DNA of 64,000 bases from Subtercola boreus (lineage in GTDB: Bacteria > Actinomycetota > Actinomycetes > Actinomycetales > Microbacteriaceae), in contig NZ_NBXD01000018.1 of assembly GCF_003399645.1 (NCBI RefSeq), positions 1 through 64,000 on the forward strand. The letters run 5' to 3'. Below the pieces are notes generated by a model that was not told where the DNA came from, made no database searches, and saw only the letters and a list, made by a program, of their open reading frames with translations. The position numbers and the translations under genes are program-made. Below are positions 26,080-33,968 of the stretch, in pieces (the first letter of the stretch is position 1; each line of letters begins with the position of its first letter).

Positions 26080-27035
26080 GTCGACTTCCCATCTGAGACC
26101 CGCGGGTCAAGAGCTCCGACCAGGATGTCGGTTATCAGCGAGACCACGATGAACGTGACGGCGATCGCGAGCACGCCGGCCTGGACTGCCGGGTAGTTGC
26201 GCTGGGTGATCGCAGTGACGACGAGTCGACCGACACCGGGGAGGGCGAAGAGCGTCTCGATGATGATGGCCCCACCGAGCAGCACGCCGATCTGGATGCC
26301 GATGACCGTGACGATGGCCGGGGCCGCGTTGCGGAGCGCATGGCCCGACACGATCCTGCGGGTGCTGAGCCCTTTGGCGCGCAGGAAAGTGATGAAGGGC
26401 CTGTCGAGTACACCGGTCAGTGCGCTTCGCGTGGTGCGCAGAATGTAGGCGGCCTCGCCGACCGCCAACGTCAGCACGGGCAGGATCATGTACCGGAGGT
26501 TGTTCACGGGGTCGTCGGCGAAGGGCACATAGCCCGAGGGCGGCAGGATCGCCAGCGTTCCGGTGAACAGGAGAACGAGCATGATGCCCAGCCAGAAGTC
26601 GGGAATGCTGATGCCGAAGACGACGAAACCCTCGGTCAGGCGTTTGACCCACCTGCCACCGGTGGCGGCCCTGATACCCAGGGGGACGCCGATGGCCACG
26701 GCGAGCACGATGGCAAGCCCGGTGAGCTCGAACGTCACCGGCAGGCGCTGGGCGAGAAGTTCTGACAGTGGTGCGTGACTGACGATGTCGGAGCCCAGGT
26801 CACCGCGGAACAGTGCGCCCGCCCAGTTCAGGTACTGGGTCAGGATGTCCTGGTCGAGCCCGAGCTGGTGACGGACTTCGGCGACGTTCGCATCCGTCGC
26901 CCTGAATCCGAGCATGGTGCGAACAGGGTCTCCGGGAACGAGCCTGATGATGAGGAACACGACGATGCTCATGACGAAGAGCACCGGAATCGTCAGCAGA
27001 ACACGTCGCGCGACGAAGGCGAGTCGGGATGTCAT
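26076..27035 (-). CDS. Peptide ABC transporter permease (OppB/DppB-like)
   Basis: A 319-residue permease with six predicted helices. The N-terminal RRVLLTIPVLFVMSIVVFLI and RLVPGDPVRTMLG are the OppB signature; the coupling region reads FLRAKGLSTRRIVSGHALRN. It forms the channel with the OppC-like protein. The start overlaps the stop of the regulator gene (ATGA). Confidence 0.93.
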   Translation of the reverse strand: MTSRLAFVARRVLLTIPVLFVMSIVVFLIIRLVPGDPVRTMLGFRATDANVAEVRHQLGLDQDILTQYLNWAGALFRGDLGSDIVSHAPLSELLAQRLPVTFELTGLAIVLAVAIGVPLGIRAATGGRWVKRLTEGFVVFGISIPDFWLGIMLVLLFTGTLAILPPSGYVPFADDPVNNLRYMILPVLTLAVGEAAYILRTTRSALTGVLDRPFITFLRAKGLSTRRIVSGHALRNAAPAIVTVIGIQIGVLLGGAIIIETLFALPGVGRLVVTAITQRNYPAVQAGVLAIAVTFIVVSLITDILVGALDPRVSDGKST

Positions 27036-27811
27036 TCTTCGTGCTCCGCTCGCTCGACCAGAGCGCGGATGAGGGTTTCAGACAGGGTGAAGTGCTTCGC
27101 GGCGATGTGGGATGCCTCGTCTTCCCGCCCGTCGATGACGGCGGACACCAGCTCCTGGTGCTGCCTGATCGCCTGCCTGCGCACCTCGTCGGTGTAGGGC
27201 TCGGCACCGAGGTTCAGGCTGATCCTGGTTCGGAGTTCGACAGAGAGGTTGACGAGGATCGGATTATGGGTGGCTTGGGCGATCGCCTGGTGCAGGCTCG
27301 AGTCGGCGCGGCGGGAAGCGTCGTGGTCGGGTGCATCGAGATAGTCCTGGAGGGCTGTCGAGATCCGTGCGGCATCCTCGTCGGTGCAGCGGAGCGCCGC
27401 GGTACGCGCGATCATCGGCTCGACGAGGGTTCGTGCGTCGAAGATCTGCTCGAACTCCTCCCAATTGGGTACCAGGTGCCTCCGCACGTGTTCGGCCGAG
27501 GTCGGCCCCCAGTCGGCGAGAACGAAGTATCCACCATTGCGACCGTGACGCACTTCGAGGTACCCGGTCTGGGTGAGCTGCTTGAGCGCCTCCCGCACCG
27601 ATGTGCGCGATACCCCGAGCATCGACGCCAGTTCCCGTTCGGTGGGCAACTGTTGTGTCGTCACGTACACCCCCAGGGCGATGGCCGTGACGAGCCGGTC
27701 GACGACATCGTCGGCGACGCGGCGGGAGACGATCGGCGCTGCCCATTGACCCACGGTCGTGGGCTCGTCGAGAGTGTCCGGATCGGCGCCGGACGCTGTT
27801 TCGACGCTCAT
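27032..27811 (-). CDS. FadR-subfamily GntR regulator inside the peptide operon
   Basis: I choose the ATG at 27811, which overlaps the peptidase stop and gives 259 residues; the longer frame is an antisense shadow of the peptidase. The winged helix is at ~35-95 (ELASMLGVSRTSVREALKQL, GRNGGYFV) and an FCD domain follows (SSLHQAIAQATHN with the usual His ligands). It is the second gene of the operon, between the peptidase and permease genes, so the regulator and transporter are made from one message. A candidate operator lies upstream of the first gene at 29098-29123. Confidence 0.88.
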   Translation of the reverse strand: MSVETASGADPDTLDEPTTVGQWAAPIVSRRVADDVVDRLVTAIALGVYVTTQQLPTERELASMLGVSRTSVREALKQLTQTGYLEVRHGRNGGYFVLADWGPTSAEHVRRHLVPNWEEFEQIFDARTLVEPMIARTAALRCTDEDAARISTALQDYLDAPDHDASRRADSSLHQAIAQATHNPILVNLSVELRTRISLNLGAEPYTDEVRRQAIRQHQELVSAVIDGREDEASHIAAKHFTLSETLIRALVERAEHEE

Positions 27812-29073
27812 TCGACCTCCTCGAATCGCATCAGGAGGAACCGGGCGAGTGTTCGCGCGGCGTCGACGATGCTCTGGAGGTCGACGGATTCGTCGACCCC
27901 GTGCATGTCGAAGGCGGTCGCCCCGAAACACACGGCCGGAATACCGAAATCGTTGAGATAGGTGCGCGCGTCGGTCGTGCTTCCCAGAGTGAACGCTTCG
28001 AGGGTCGTGCCGTGGGCATCGGAATTCGCACGTCGCAGGTCCCTCACGAGAGCACTGTCTTCATCGAGCAGGTACCCGCCCGCCCGAAAGCCCGACAGCG
28101 TGACAACCGGCTGTGCAGGGAAATCCCGATCGGCTTCGACCGCGTCGGAAATGACGGCCCTGATACGCTCCTCCGCCTGCGTCGCCGACCAGCCACGAGG
28201 AAAACCGATGCGGATGCCGAGGCTCGCCGTCGCAGGCGCCGTCGAGGTCCAGTCGCCGGAGCGCACCGTGCCGAGATTGACGTTGTAGGGGCGCGAACCT
28301 CCGGGCATGCTCGGCTCGGGCTCGCTGGCGACGAGGGACTCCGACCAGCTCTGGAGTGTCGCCACGATGCGCATCCCCAACTCAATGGCATTCGCAACCC
28401 CGTGCGATGCCTCCGCGTGGGCAGAGAAGGCAATCACATCGACGTCGACCCACAACACACCCACGCCGCCCACCATGAGGCCGCCCTGCGTCGGTTCGAG
28501 CACGACGACCTCGGCGGCCGTCACTCCCTGTTCCGCGAGGGAGCGGAGTGTTCCGTTCCCGGTGCACTCCTCTTCGATGACGGCAAGGAAGCCGAGGCGG
28601 TTCGTCGCGAAGAGCCCGGGTGCGACATCCCGTAGCGCGCGGAGTGCGAGTATTCCCACAGCGAAGCCCGCCTTCATGTCTCCCGCACCGCGGCCGAACA
28701 GTCGGCCGTTGCGACGTTCGGGAGAGAAAGGCGGCGACGTCCAGAGTTCGGGCGACTCGGCGGGTACGACATCCATGTGACCGTTCAGGAGAAGGGTCAG
28801 CTCCTGTTCGCCGGGCGTTGTGGCCAGAAGCTGGAATCTCTCGTCGCTGAGCCGGCTGGACGGCGCAGTGACGCCCGCGCGCGGGTCGTCGAAAGGGGCA
28901 TTGTCGAAGGGCAGTCGCGTCGTGTCGAGCCCCACCTGCTTCGCTTCTTCTTCGAACACTTCGAGGGCGGCCTGCTCGTGGCCGATCATGCTCGAAGCCG
29001 CCACAAGTCGCTCGAGGAAGGCAAAGGCCTCTTCTGTGTGAGCGTCGATGGCGCGGTCAAGGTGGTTCGACAT
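27808..29073 (-). CDS. M20-family metallopeptidase/deacylase (ArgE/DapE-like)
   Basis: A 421-residue M20 enzyme and first gene of the operon. The metal site is visible: His99 and Asp101 (GHMDVVP), Asp132 (GRGAGDMKAG), the catalytic/ligand Glu pair 167-168 (VIEEEC), Asp near the dimerisation domain end, and a C-terminal His (DMHGVDES). The enzyme is cytosolic and would cleave an N-acylated amino acid or dipeptide delivered by the transporter. The presence of ArgE/DapE-type residues does not separate peptidase from N-deacylase activity. Confidence 0.9.
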   Translation of the reverse strand: MSNHLDRAIDAHTEEAFAFLERLVAASSMIGHEQAALEVFEEEAKQVGLDTTRLPFDNAPFDDPRAGVTAPSSRLSDERFQLLATTPGEQELTLLLNGHMDVVPAESPELWTSPPFSPERRNGRLFGRGAGDMKAGFAVGILALRALRDVAPGLFATNRLGFLAVIEEECTGNGTLRSLAEQGVTAAEVVVLEPTQGGLMVGGVGVLWVDVDVIAFSAHAEASHGVANAIELGMRIVATLQSWSESLVASEPEPSMPGGSRPYNVNLGTVRSGDWTSTAPATASLGIRIGFPRGWSATQAEERIRAVISDAVEADRDFPAQPVVTLSGFRAGGYLLDEDSALVRDLRRANSDAHGTTLEAFTLGSTTDARTYLNDFGIPAVCFGATAFDMHGVDESVDLQSIVDAARTLARFLLMRFEEVE

Positions 29074-29097
29074 GGCGGGAGATCCTCGTTCGCCTAA

Positions 29098-29123
29098 TGG
29101 TTTAGAGTCCAGACCCTATACCA
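29098..29123. promoter_or_regulatory. Candidate FadR-type operator of the peptide operon
   Basis: Half-sites TGGTTTAG and CTATACCA (7 of 8 complementary) flank a 10-bp spacer, 25 bp before the first gene of the operon. The TGGT...ACCA ends are usual for FCD-type GntR regulators, and the operon encodes one. Confidence 0.5.
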
Positions 29124-29237
29124 AATACGCACCTATCCGCACGAGCTGATAGACGTATCCGCCGATCCGTTACGTTCTCGGAATATGCCCGTCATGCGCC
29201 CGAAACACTGCGGGACGTCGTCGTGTCGAACCCGGCC

Positions 29238-29972
29238 TCAGCTGGGGCTCACCTCGCTGGCGAAGACGACCACGTTATCCACGTAGTGGCCGGTCGAGTC
29301 GTCGAAGACCCCGCCACAGGTGATGAGCCTGAGCTGCGCTGTCGGTGTCGGCGCGTAGACCTCCCCCGTGGGGAACGCGGCCTTCGCCACCTCGATCTCA
29401 CGGTCGACGGCGAACACCCGCGTGCTGCCGTCAGACAGCGTCACCGTCACCCGGTCGCCGACTTTAAGCGACGAGAGTTCGTAGAACACGGCTGGACCGA
29501 CCGCATCGTCGATGTGCCCCGCGATGACGGCCGGCCCGACATCACCCGGCACAACACCCTCCTGGTACCACCCGGCCGAGGCGAAGTTCTTCGGCGGCTG
29601 TATCCATCCGGTCGCATCGCGGCTCAGCGCCTCGAGCCCCGAGTCGACCCCGATGGCAGCGATCTGCACCCGCACGGGCGTGATGCCCTGCTGCTCCAGA
29701 TCCGGGCCAGCAGGCCCTGCCGGGTCCTGGTTCGAACCCAGCGCCCCCCGCGCTGCGGCGGCTGGAGGCTCGGGCGCAGCCGCTGTCGGGGTGACCGGGG
29801 CGGGTGTGGTCGCTGCCGCTCGGCCGCCGGCATCTCCTGACCCGCTTACGCCTGCAGCGCTTCCGGCGCCCGCAGAACAGCCCGACAGCGCGATCGTCAG
29901 AACCAGAAGGCACCCACCCAGAACCGCCAGCACGCGCGGTGGTTCGCCCGGCGACGCAGCGCGACGGGTCAT
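29238..29972 (-). CDS. Class F sortase, lipoprotein-like, lacking arginine after the cysteine
   Basis: A 244-residue protein with a signal peptide ending in a lipobox (LSGC, Cys32), a Ala/Pro/Gly-rich linker to ~residue 95, then a sortase beta-barrel. The catalytic His153 (VIAGHIDDA) and Cys219 (LRLITCGG) are clear, and the short class F layout fits. No arginine occurs anywhere after Cys219; many class F enzymes have one shortly downstream (FDR or HYRDN). Arg215 precedes the Cys. The gene overlaps the DUF4397 gene by ATGA, which marks that protein as a likely substrate or partner. No LPxTG-type protein is seen in the window. Confidence 0.85.
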   Translation of the reverse strand: MTRRAASPGEPPRVLAVLGGCLLVLTIALSGCSAGAGSAAGVSGSGDAGGRAAATTPAPVTPTAAAPEPPAAAARGALGSNQDPAGPAGPDLEQQGITPVRVQIAAIGVDSGLEALSRDATGWIQPPKNFASAGWYQEGVVPGDVGPAVIAGHIDDAVGPAVFYELSSLKVGDRVTVTLSDGSTRVFAVDREIEVAKAAFPTGEVYAPTPTAQLRLITCGGVFDDSTGHYVDNVVVFASEVSPS

Positions 29973-31015
29973 CGGGTGCGTTGCGGCAGAGAGGGCGGGT
30001 CTTGAACCAGAGCCGGAGCGGGACCGTCAGGGCGGTGTGAGCGCCGCAGGGCAACCCCGACCAGCAGAGCCAGCGCCAGCGCCAGACTCGACGCCACCAG
30101 CAGACTCGACGCCGTTGCCAGAGGTCCCGCCATACCCCCAGGGGATGCGAGATGGGCATTGACATGCACACCGGTGCCGCCGCCGCCGGTCTGAATACCG
30201 CCTGTCGGCAGGGCGGTGACACTCGACGCATCCGCCACCGACGTGACGGTGACGCCCCCGCTCGCGTTGTCGAGCACGAACAGGGTGGAGACAGCCCCGA
30301 CCGGCAGGTCGACCTGTGCCGACGACGTCGTCGGCCCGCCCGATACCGTCAGGGTCGACGGCCCCGCCTCGACGTTCGAGTACGGCGAAGCCGTGCCAGA
30401 CGTCACACCTGCGGCCAGTACCGTTCCCGTCGAGGTCGACACCGTGACACTCGGTACGGCAGTCGAAGCCTGAACGACACGAATACGTGACTCGCCCGCC
30501 GCCGGAGCGGTCAGATCGTCGGAGAACACCGCCGCCTTGAGTGAGGCGTTCTTCCCGTACGCCGCAACGGTGAGGGGCTGGCCACTGGCCACCGTGATCG
30601 ACGCCTGAATGACCGGGGACGTCATGTCCCCGCCCGTCGGCACCATCGAAACGATGTACGCCCCCTTCGGCAGGGCGATGTAGTTCGAGACCTGCCCGTA
30701 GGCGATGTCCTGCAGAGAGCTCACGACCGACCCTCCCGCGAGCGCCGTCAACTGGATGTCGACCGCCGAGGTGTCAGGCGAGAGGTGAGCCAGCCGCACC
30801 CACCCTGTCGACGCGGCTTCGGACACGGCCGCAGCCGGGACAGCCGAAGGCGTCGCCGAGGCGACCTGGAGTGTCGGGCCTCCGACCATGGCACCGACGA
30901 TGAGACCGAAGAGCGCCGCCACAACGACGCCCGACACCCGAAGACGGCGACGTGGAGGAACCTCTCCGCCCCGAGCGGCCCGCTGCACATTCCCACACCC
31001 GAGTGTTTTCACCAT
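29969..31015 (-). CDS. DUF4397 surface protein with C-terminal transmembrane anchor
   Basis: From the ATG at 31015 (GAGAGAGAA upstream) this is 348 residues. A signal/anchor helix lies near residues 28-55. Two DUF4397 beta domains follow, recognised by VRLAHLSPDTSAVDIQL, YIALPKGAYIV and IRVVQASTAVPSVTV. The C-terminus has a hydrophobic helix (LLVASSLALALALLVGVALRR) and a 20-residue tail. The layout resembles a cell-wall sorting signal, but no LPxTG motif precedes the helix; the nearest sequence is HLASPGGMAG. It is coupled to a class F sortase gene, so it may carry a non-standard sorting motif or simply be membrane-anchored. Confidence 0.85.
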   Translation of the reverse strand: MVKTLGCGNVQRAARGGEVPPRRRLRVSGVVVAALFGLIVGAMVGGPTLQVASATPSAVPAAAVSEAASTGWVRLAHLSPDTSAVDIQLTALAGGSVVSSLQDIAYGQVSNYIALPKGAYIVSMVPTGGDMTSPVIQASITVASGQPLTVAAYGKNASLKAAVFSDDLTAPAAGESRIRVVQASTAVPSVTVSTSTGTVLAAGVTSGTASPYSNVEAGPSTLTVSGGPTTSSAQVDLPVGAVSTLFVLDNASGGVTVTSVADASSVTALPTGGIQTGGGGTGVHVNAHLASPGGMAGPLATASSLLVASSLALALALLVGVALRRSHRPDGPAPALVQDPPSLPQRTR

Positions 31016-31053
31016 GTCGGTTCTCTCTCTCTTCGTCGCACCAGCGCTGCACA

Positions 31054-31935
31054 TCAGGAAGCCGGTGCGGGCGAGGGAAGCAGTGACGATGGCTCCCCGG
31101 GTGCAAACGTCACCAGCACACCGGCGGGAACGCGTGCAACAGACTCGACCTCGACCGGGGCGCTCAACCCCTGGAACCAGGCCTCGACCGAGGCCGCGGC
31201 TGCGGCTGCGGCTGAGGCTGCGGCGCCAGCCGAGGCCGCACTTCCCGGGGCAGTACTGCCCGGGACCGTTGCGTCGGTGCCCAGCGGCACTCCCGCAAGG
31301 CCGGAGACCAGTATCCGGCGGCGTACCTCAGCCGTTCCGGTACCCGCATCGGCGGCCGGAAAGTCGGCCACGGTCAGTCGCGTCTGCCCCAGGTACTGAC
31401 CGAGGCTCAGGATGCCGCGGGCATCGACCTGGCCCGCGACCAGCAGTTCGCGGGCATTCGCTGAGAGCGTGAGCCCCGCGTTGCTGGCCAGCTGGCTCCC
31501 GGCGAACGTTCGCGCCGCTGCCACCTGAACCGCCGTGGCGCCAACAGCTGCACTGCCGGCGATCGGCGCGTTGCCCACTGAGCCGTCGCCCACTGAGCCG
31601 TCGCCCACTGAGCCGTCGCCCACAGAGCCGTCGCCCATCGTGCCCGGAGCGAGCATGGGCACCTCCGGAGCAGCGCCGCCCTGGTTCAGAGCCGTGTTGC
31701 TGTCGAGTGCGACGACCGGTGACGTGCCGAGCGTCGGAGCCATCATCGCGACCGTCGCAACGACGGCCACTGCCGCCGCCGCCAGCAGGGCCACCCCGAG
31801 ACGTTTTCTTCGTACAACACGGATGACATGCCGGGGCTCAGGACGCCTCGGTTTGCGGTGGTGCGCACCAGTCTTCACTGCTGCGTGCCTGTGATGCTCG
31901 CCGAGGGGATTCACGTGAAGCGAAAAACTGGTCAT
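31054..31935 (-). CDS. Membrane-anchored secreted protein with GDGSV repeats
   Basis: A 293-residue type II membrane protein: about 45 basic and histidine-rich cytoplasmic residues, one helix (~47-66), then an Ala/Gly/Ser-rich extracellular part. Four GDGSV units lie around residues 100-120 and an Ala-rich stretch near 235-255. I recognise no catalytic domain. It is the first gene of an operon with the DUF4397 and sortase genes (38-bp gap), so it is probably part of the same envelope assembly. The Ala-rich and repeat parts suggest a flexible spacer. No homologue can be named by eye. Confidence 0.65.
   Translation of the reverse strand: MTSFSLHVNPLGEHHRHAAVKTGAHHRKPRRPEPRHVIRVVRRKRLGVALLAAAAVAVVATVAMMAPTLGTSPVVALDSNTALNQGGAAPEVPMLAPGTMGDGSVGDGSVGDGSVGDGSVGNAPIAGSAAVGATAVQVAAARTFAGSQLASNAGLTLSANARELLVAGQVDARGILSLGQYLGQTRLTVADFPAADAGTGTAEVRRRILVSGLAGVPLGTDATVPGSTAPGSAASAGAAASAAAAAAASVEAWFQGLSAPVEVESVARVPAGVLVTFAPGEPSSLLPSPAPAS
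31574..31633. repeat. 15-bp tandem repeat, four units, coding
   Basis: Unit CCCACTGAGCCGTCG occurs four times without gaps; the fourth has one change (CCCACAGAGCCGTCG). It lies inside the repeat-bearing membrane protein and encodes GDGSV on the minus strand. Length change by slippage would keep the reading frame. Confidence 0.95.
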
Positions 31936-32246
31936 TCGGGGCCCTTTGCATCAGCTCGCACACGGTGGTGCGGGCAGGGACTGCGACCCTGGTCAGTTTC
32001 CTCCGCAGAACCTGCGGTGTCAGTCGATTCTGAACCCCCATCGCACTATCCGCACCTGTTTGGGGGGTTTCCGTCAAAATCTCACCCTCTTTTTTGTGCG
32101 CCGACGCTGTGAGGCAACCGACCCTCGCTACCCGAAGCGTGCGCCTGATCGTCGGGGCCGAGGGCATGCCTCACTCTTCTACGAGCGCAGAGGGGGAGAA
32201 TCGTTGCACGACCACAGAGCGCTCAGCTCTCACTCAAGGAGACCCC
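31936..32246. other. Divergent intergenic region
   Basis: This 311-bp stretch separates the minus-strand sortase locus from the plus-strand flavoprotein gene. It must hold both promoters. Local A/T-rich runs (ATCTCACCCTCTTTTTTGTG near 32080-32100) stand out from the high-G+C background. Open frames crossing it are strongly basic and look like shadows. I see no RNA gene or clear operator. Confidence 0.5.
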
Positions 32247-32639
32247 ATGACCCTGCCAGACCACCTGCTCGAGCTGCTCCGTCAGCCGAGTCCGTGCTTT
32301 CTCTCCACCCTCATGGCCGACGGTTCCCCGCAGGTGACGGAGACGTGGGTCGACACCGACGGCGAACACGTCATCATCAATACCGTGGTCGGCTTCGTGA
32401 AAGTCAGGAACGTTCAGCGCGACCCGCGGGTGGCCGTGGCGATCCAGGACCCCCAGAACCCGTTCCGGTACATCCAGGTGCGGGGCGAAGTCGTCAGTAT
32501 GACGACGGAGGGCGGCGTGGAGAGCATCGAGGCCCTGTCGCAGAAGTACACCGGACAGCCCTACCCCTGGTACGGCGGACGCGACCAGGAGCGCATCATC
32601 CTGACCATTGCGGCGACCAGTATCAGCGGGCAGGGGTAG
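32247..32639 (+). CDS. PPOX-class F420/FMN-dependent oxidoreductase
   Basis: A 130-residue split-barrel flavoprotein. AAGGAG at 32236-32241 fixes the ATG at 32247 rather than the longer upstream frame. Family features are CFLSTLMADGSPQVTETWVD at the N-terminus, the VRNVQRDPRVAVAI strand-helix that binds the cofactor phosphate, and IQVRGEV. Small proteins of this kind in actinobacteria commonly use F420 (TIGR03618-like) to reduce or oxidise unknown small molecules. It is convergent with the photolyase-like gene (7-bp gap). Confidence 0.83.
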   Translation: MTLPDHLLELLRQPSPCFLSTLMADGSPQVTETWVDTDGEHVIINTVVGFVKVRNVQRDPRVAVAIQDPQNPFRYIQVRGEVVSMTTEGGVESIEALSQKYTGQPYPWYGGRDQERIILTIAATSISGQG

Positions 32640-32646
32640 CGCCCCG

Positions 32647-33861
32647 TCAGAGACCCTGTTGCGCGAGCAGCCGCGGAATCTGCTCACGGAAGGGAAAGAA
32701 GCCCCGCGACGCGTGTGGCCACGCGAGAGTGTCCCACCGCCGCTGGAGGGTCGACAGCGTCACCCCTTCCGAAGCGACGGCGGCCCGCAGAGTGTCGATG
32801 CGCTCCCGCACCGGACCGACCGGAGCAAACGGCATCACGATGGAGTTCAGATTCTCTGACGCCGCCCACTCGAGCACGGTCGACGCGAACGTGTCGGAGA
32901 GCACGTGTGGCCGACCACTCGCGCCGGAGCGTGCGACGCCGTCGTCGAGAGCCGACATCGTGAACTCGGCCACCGCATCCGAGGCACCCAACGGCGAGCG
33001 GTCGTCGGCTCGGGCGAACCCGACCACAGCGACGAGCCGGTTGTGGGAGGTGACCGACGGATGTTCGGCCAGCAGACCGGGCGCATCCAGGTCTTCTTCG
33101 TGCAGGAGCAGACCCGACCGCGACCCGCTGGGGCTCGGCTCCGGCGGTGCGAGGGGTGAACGCGTCGGCAGCGGATCCTCGACGAGAGCCCGCGCCGTTG
33201 TGGCCAGCCCCTTCGGAGAGAAACGCCCTTCCGTGAAACGGGAGATGTTCGACTGGGACGCGAGATAGGTCTTGCCTGCCGTCTGGAGGCCGGCCACCCA
33301 CCGCCACGACAGTGTGTTCGACGCGGCATCCCCATCGAGAAGATGACGGTAGAAGAAGTCCGCGCCCAGTTGCCACGGCAGGCGCAGGGTGAAGATCCAG
33401 ATGCTCGCGAACCACATGCGGGTGTGATTGTGGAGGTACCCGGTCTCGATGAGTTCCTGCGCCCAGACATCCATCGCGTCGATCCCGGTGCGACCGACGA
33501 TCGCATCCCGATAGTCGCCGGCCTCGGTCTGGCCGGCCTGAGCGAGTTCGACGACATCCCGTCGGTACCGCAGCCAGACGTCGGGGTTCTGTTCGAGCCA
33601 GCCCTTCCAGTAGGTGCGCCACATGACTTCCTGTACGAACTTCTCGCTCGAGGAGAGTCGGTGCTGGCCGAGCACGGCGGCGACGACTTCACTCTCCGTC
33701 AGGAGCCGATGCCGGATGTACGGAGAGAGCGACGAGACGTTGTCGCGACCCGGCCCGGCGTCGAGGTTGCGATCTCGGGCGTACTGCGATCCTGCTCGGG
33801 GAACGAAGTCGGCGAGGGCTTCGAGGGCGGCCGCACGAGTGGGAGTGAACACCCTTGCCAT
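32647..33861 (-). CDS. Photolyase/cryptochrome-like flavoprotein with FAD domain at the N-terminus
   Basis: A 404-residue protein. Residues ~45-215 carry the photolyase FAD-binding domain: SSLSPYIRHRLL, EVMWRTYWKGW, TGYLHNHTRMWFASIW, ASNTLSWRWVAG and QSNISRFTEG. In canonical photolyases this domain follows an N-terminal alpha/beta antenna domain of ~150 residues. Here it starts almost at once, and the extra domain lies C-terminally (residues ~240-400: SGLLLHEEDLD, LVAVVGFARADD, VLEWAASENLNSIVMP, then WPHASRGFFPFREQIP). That part looks like a Rossmann-type antenna remnant, so domain order appears inverted. DNA repair or light sensing is possible; the function is not settled by sequence. Confidence 0.78.
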   Translation of the reverse strand: MARVFTPTRAAALEALADFVPRAGSQYARDRNLDAGPGRDNVSSLSPYIRHRLLTESEVVAAVLGQHRLSSSEKFVQEVMWRTYWKGWLEQNPDVWLRYRRDVVELAQAGQTEAGDYRDAIVGRTGIDAMDVWAQELIETGYLHNHTRMWFASIWIFTLRLPWQLGADFFYRHLLDGDAASNTLSWRWVAGLQTAGKTYLASQSNISRFTEGRFSPKGLATTARALVEDPLPTRSPLAPPEPSPSGSRSGLLLHEEDLDAPGLLAEHPSVTSHNRLVAVVGFARADDRSPLGASDAVAEFTMSALDDGVARSGASGRPHVLSDTFASTVLEWAASENLNSIVMPFAPVGPVRERIDTLRAAVASEGVTLSTLQRRWDTLAWPHASRGFFPFREQIPRLLAQQGL

Positions 33862-33968
33862 TATGAGCGCCCCTGCAGTGACGGCGGCCCCGCCCGCGCC
33901 GGGGTTGACGTCAAGACCCGGTACTGTTGGCTGCCGTGGCCCACGTTCGCCTCACCAGACAGGAACCC

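Noticed and set aside
31574-31633. Short tandem repeats as a possible CRISPR array
   Set aside because: Units are contiguous with no spacers and are in frame inside a coding sequence. No cas genes are in the window.
31946-33268. A 440-residue plus-strand frame across the flavoprotein and photolyase-like genes
   Set aside because: It is strongly Arg/His/Ser-rich without any fold-like segments and overlaps two genes with clear family motifs.
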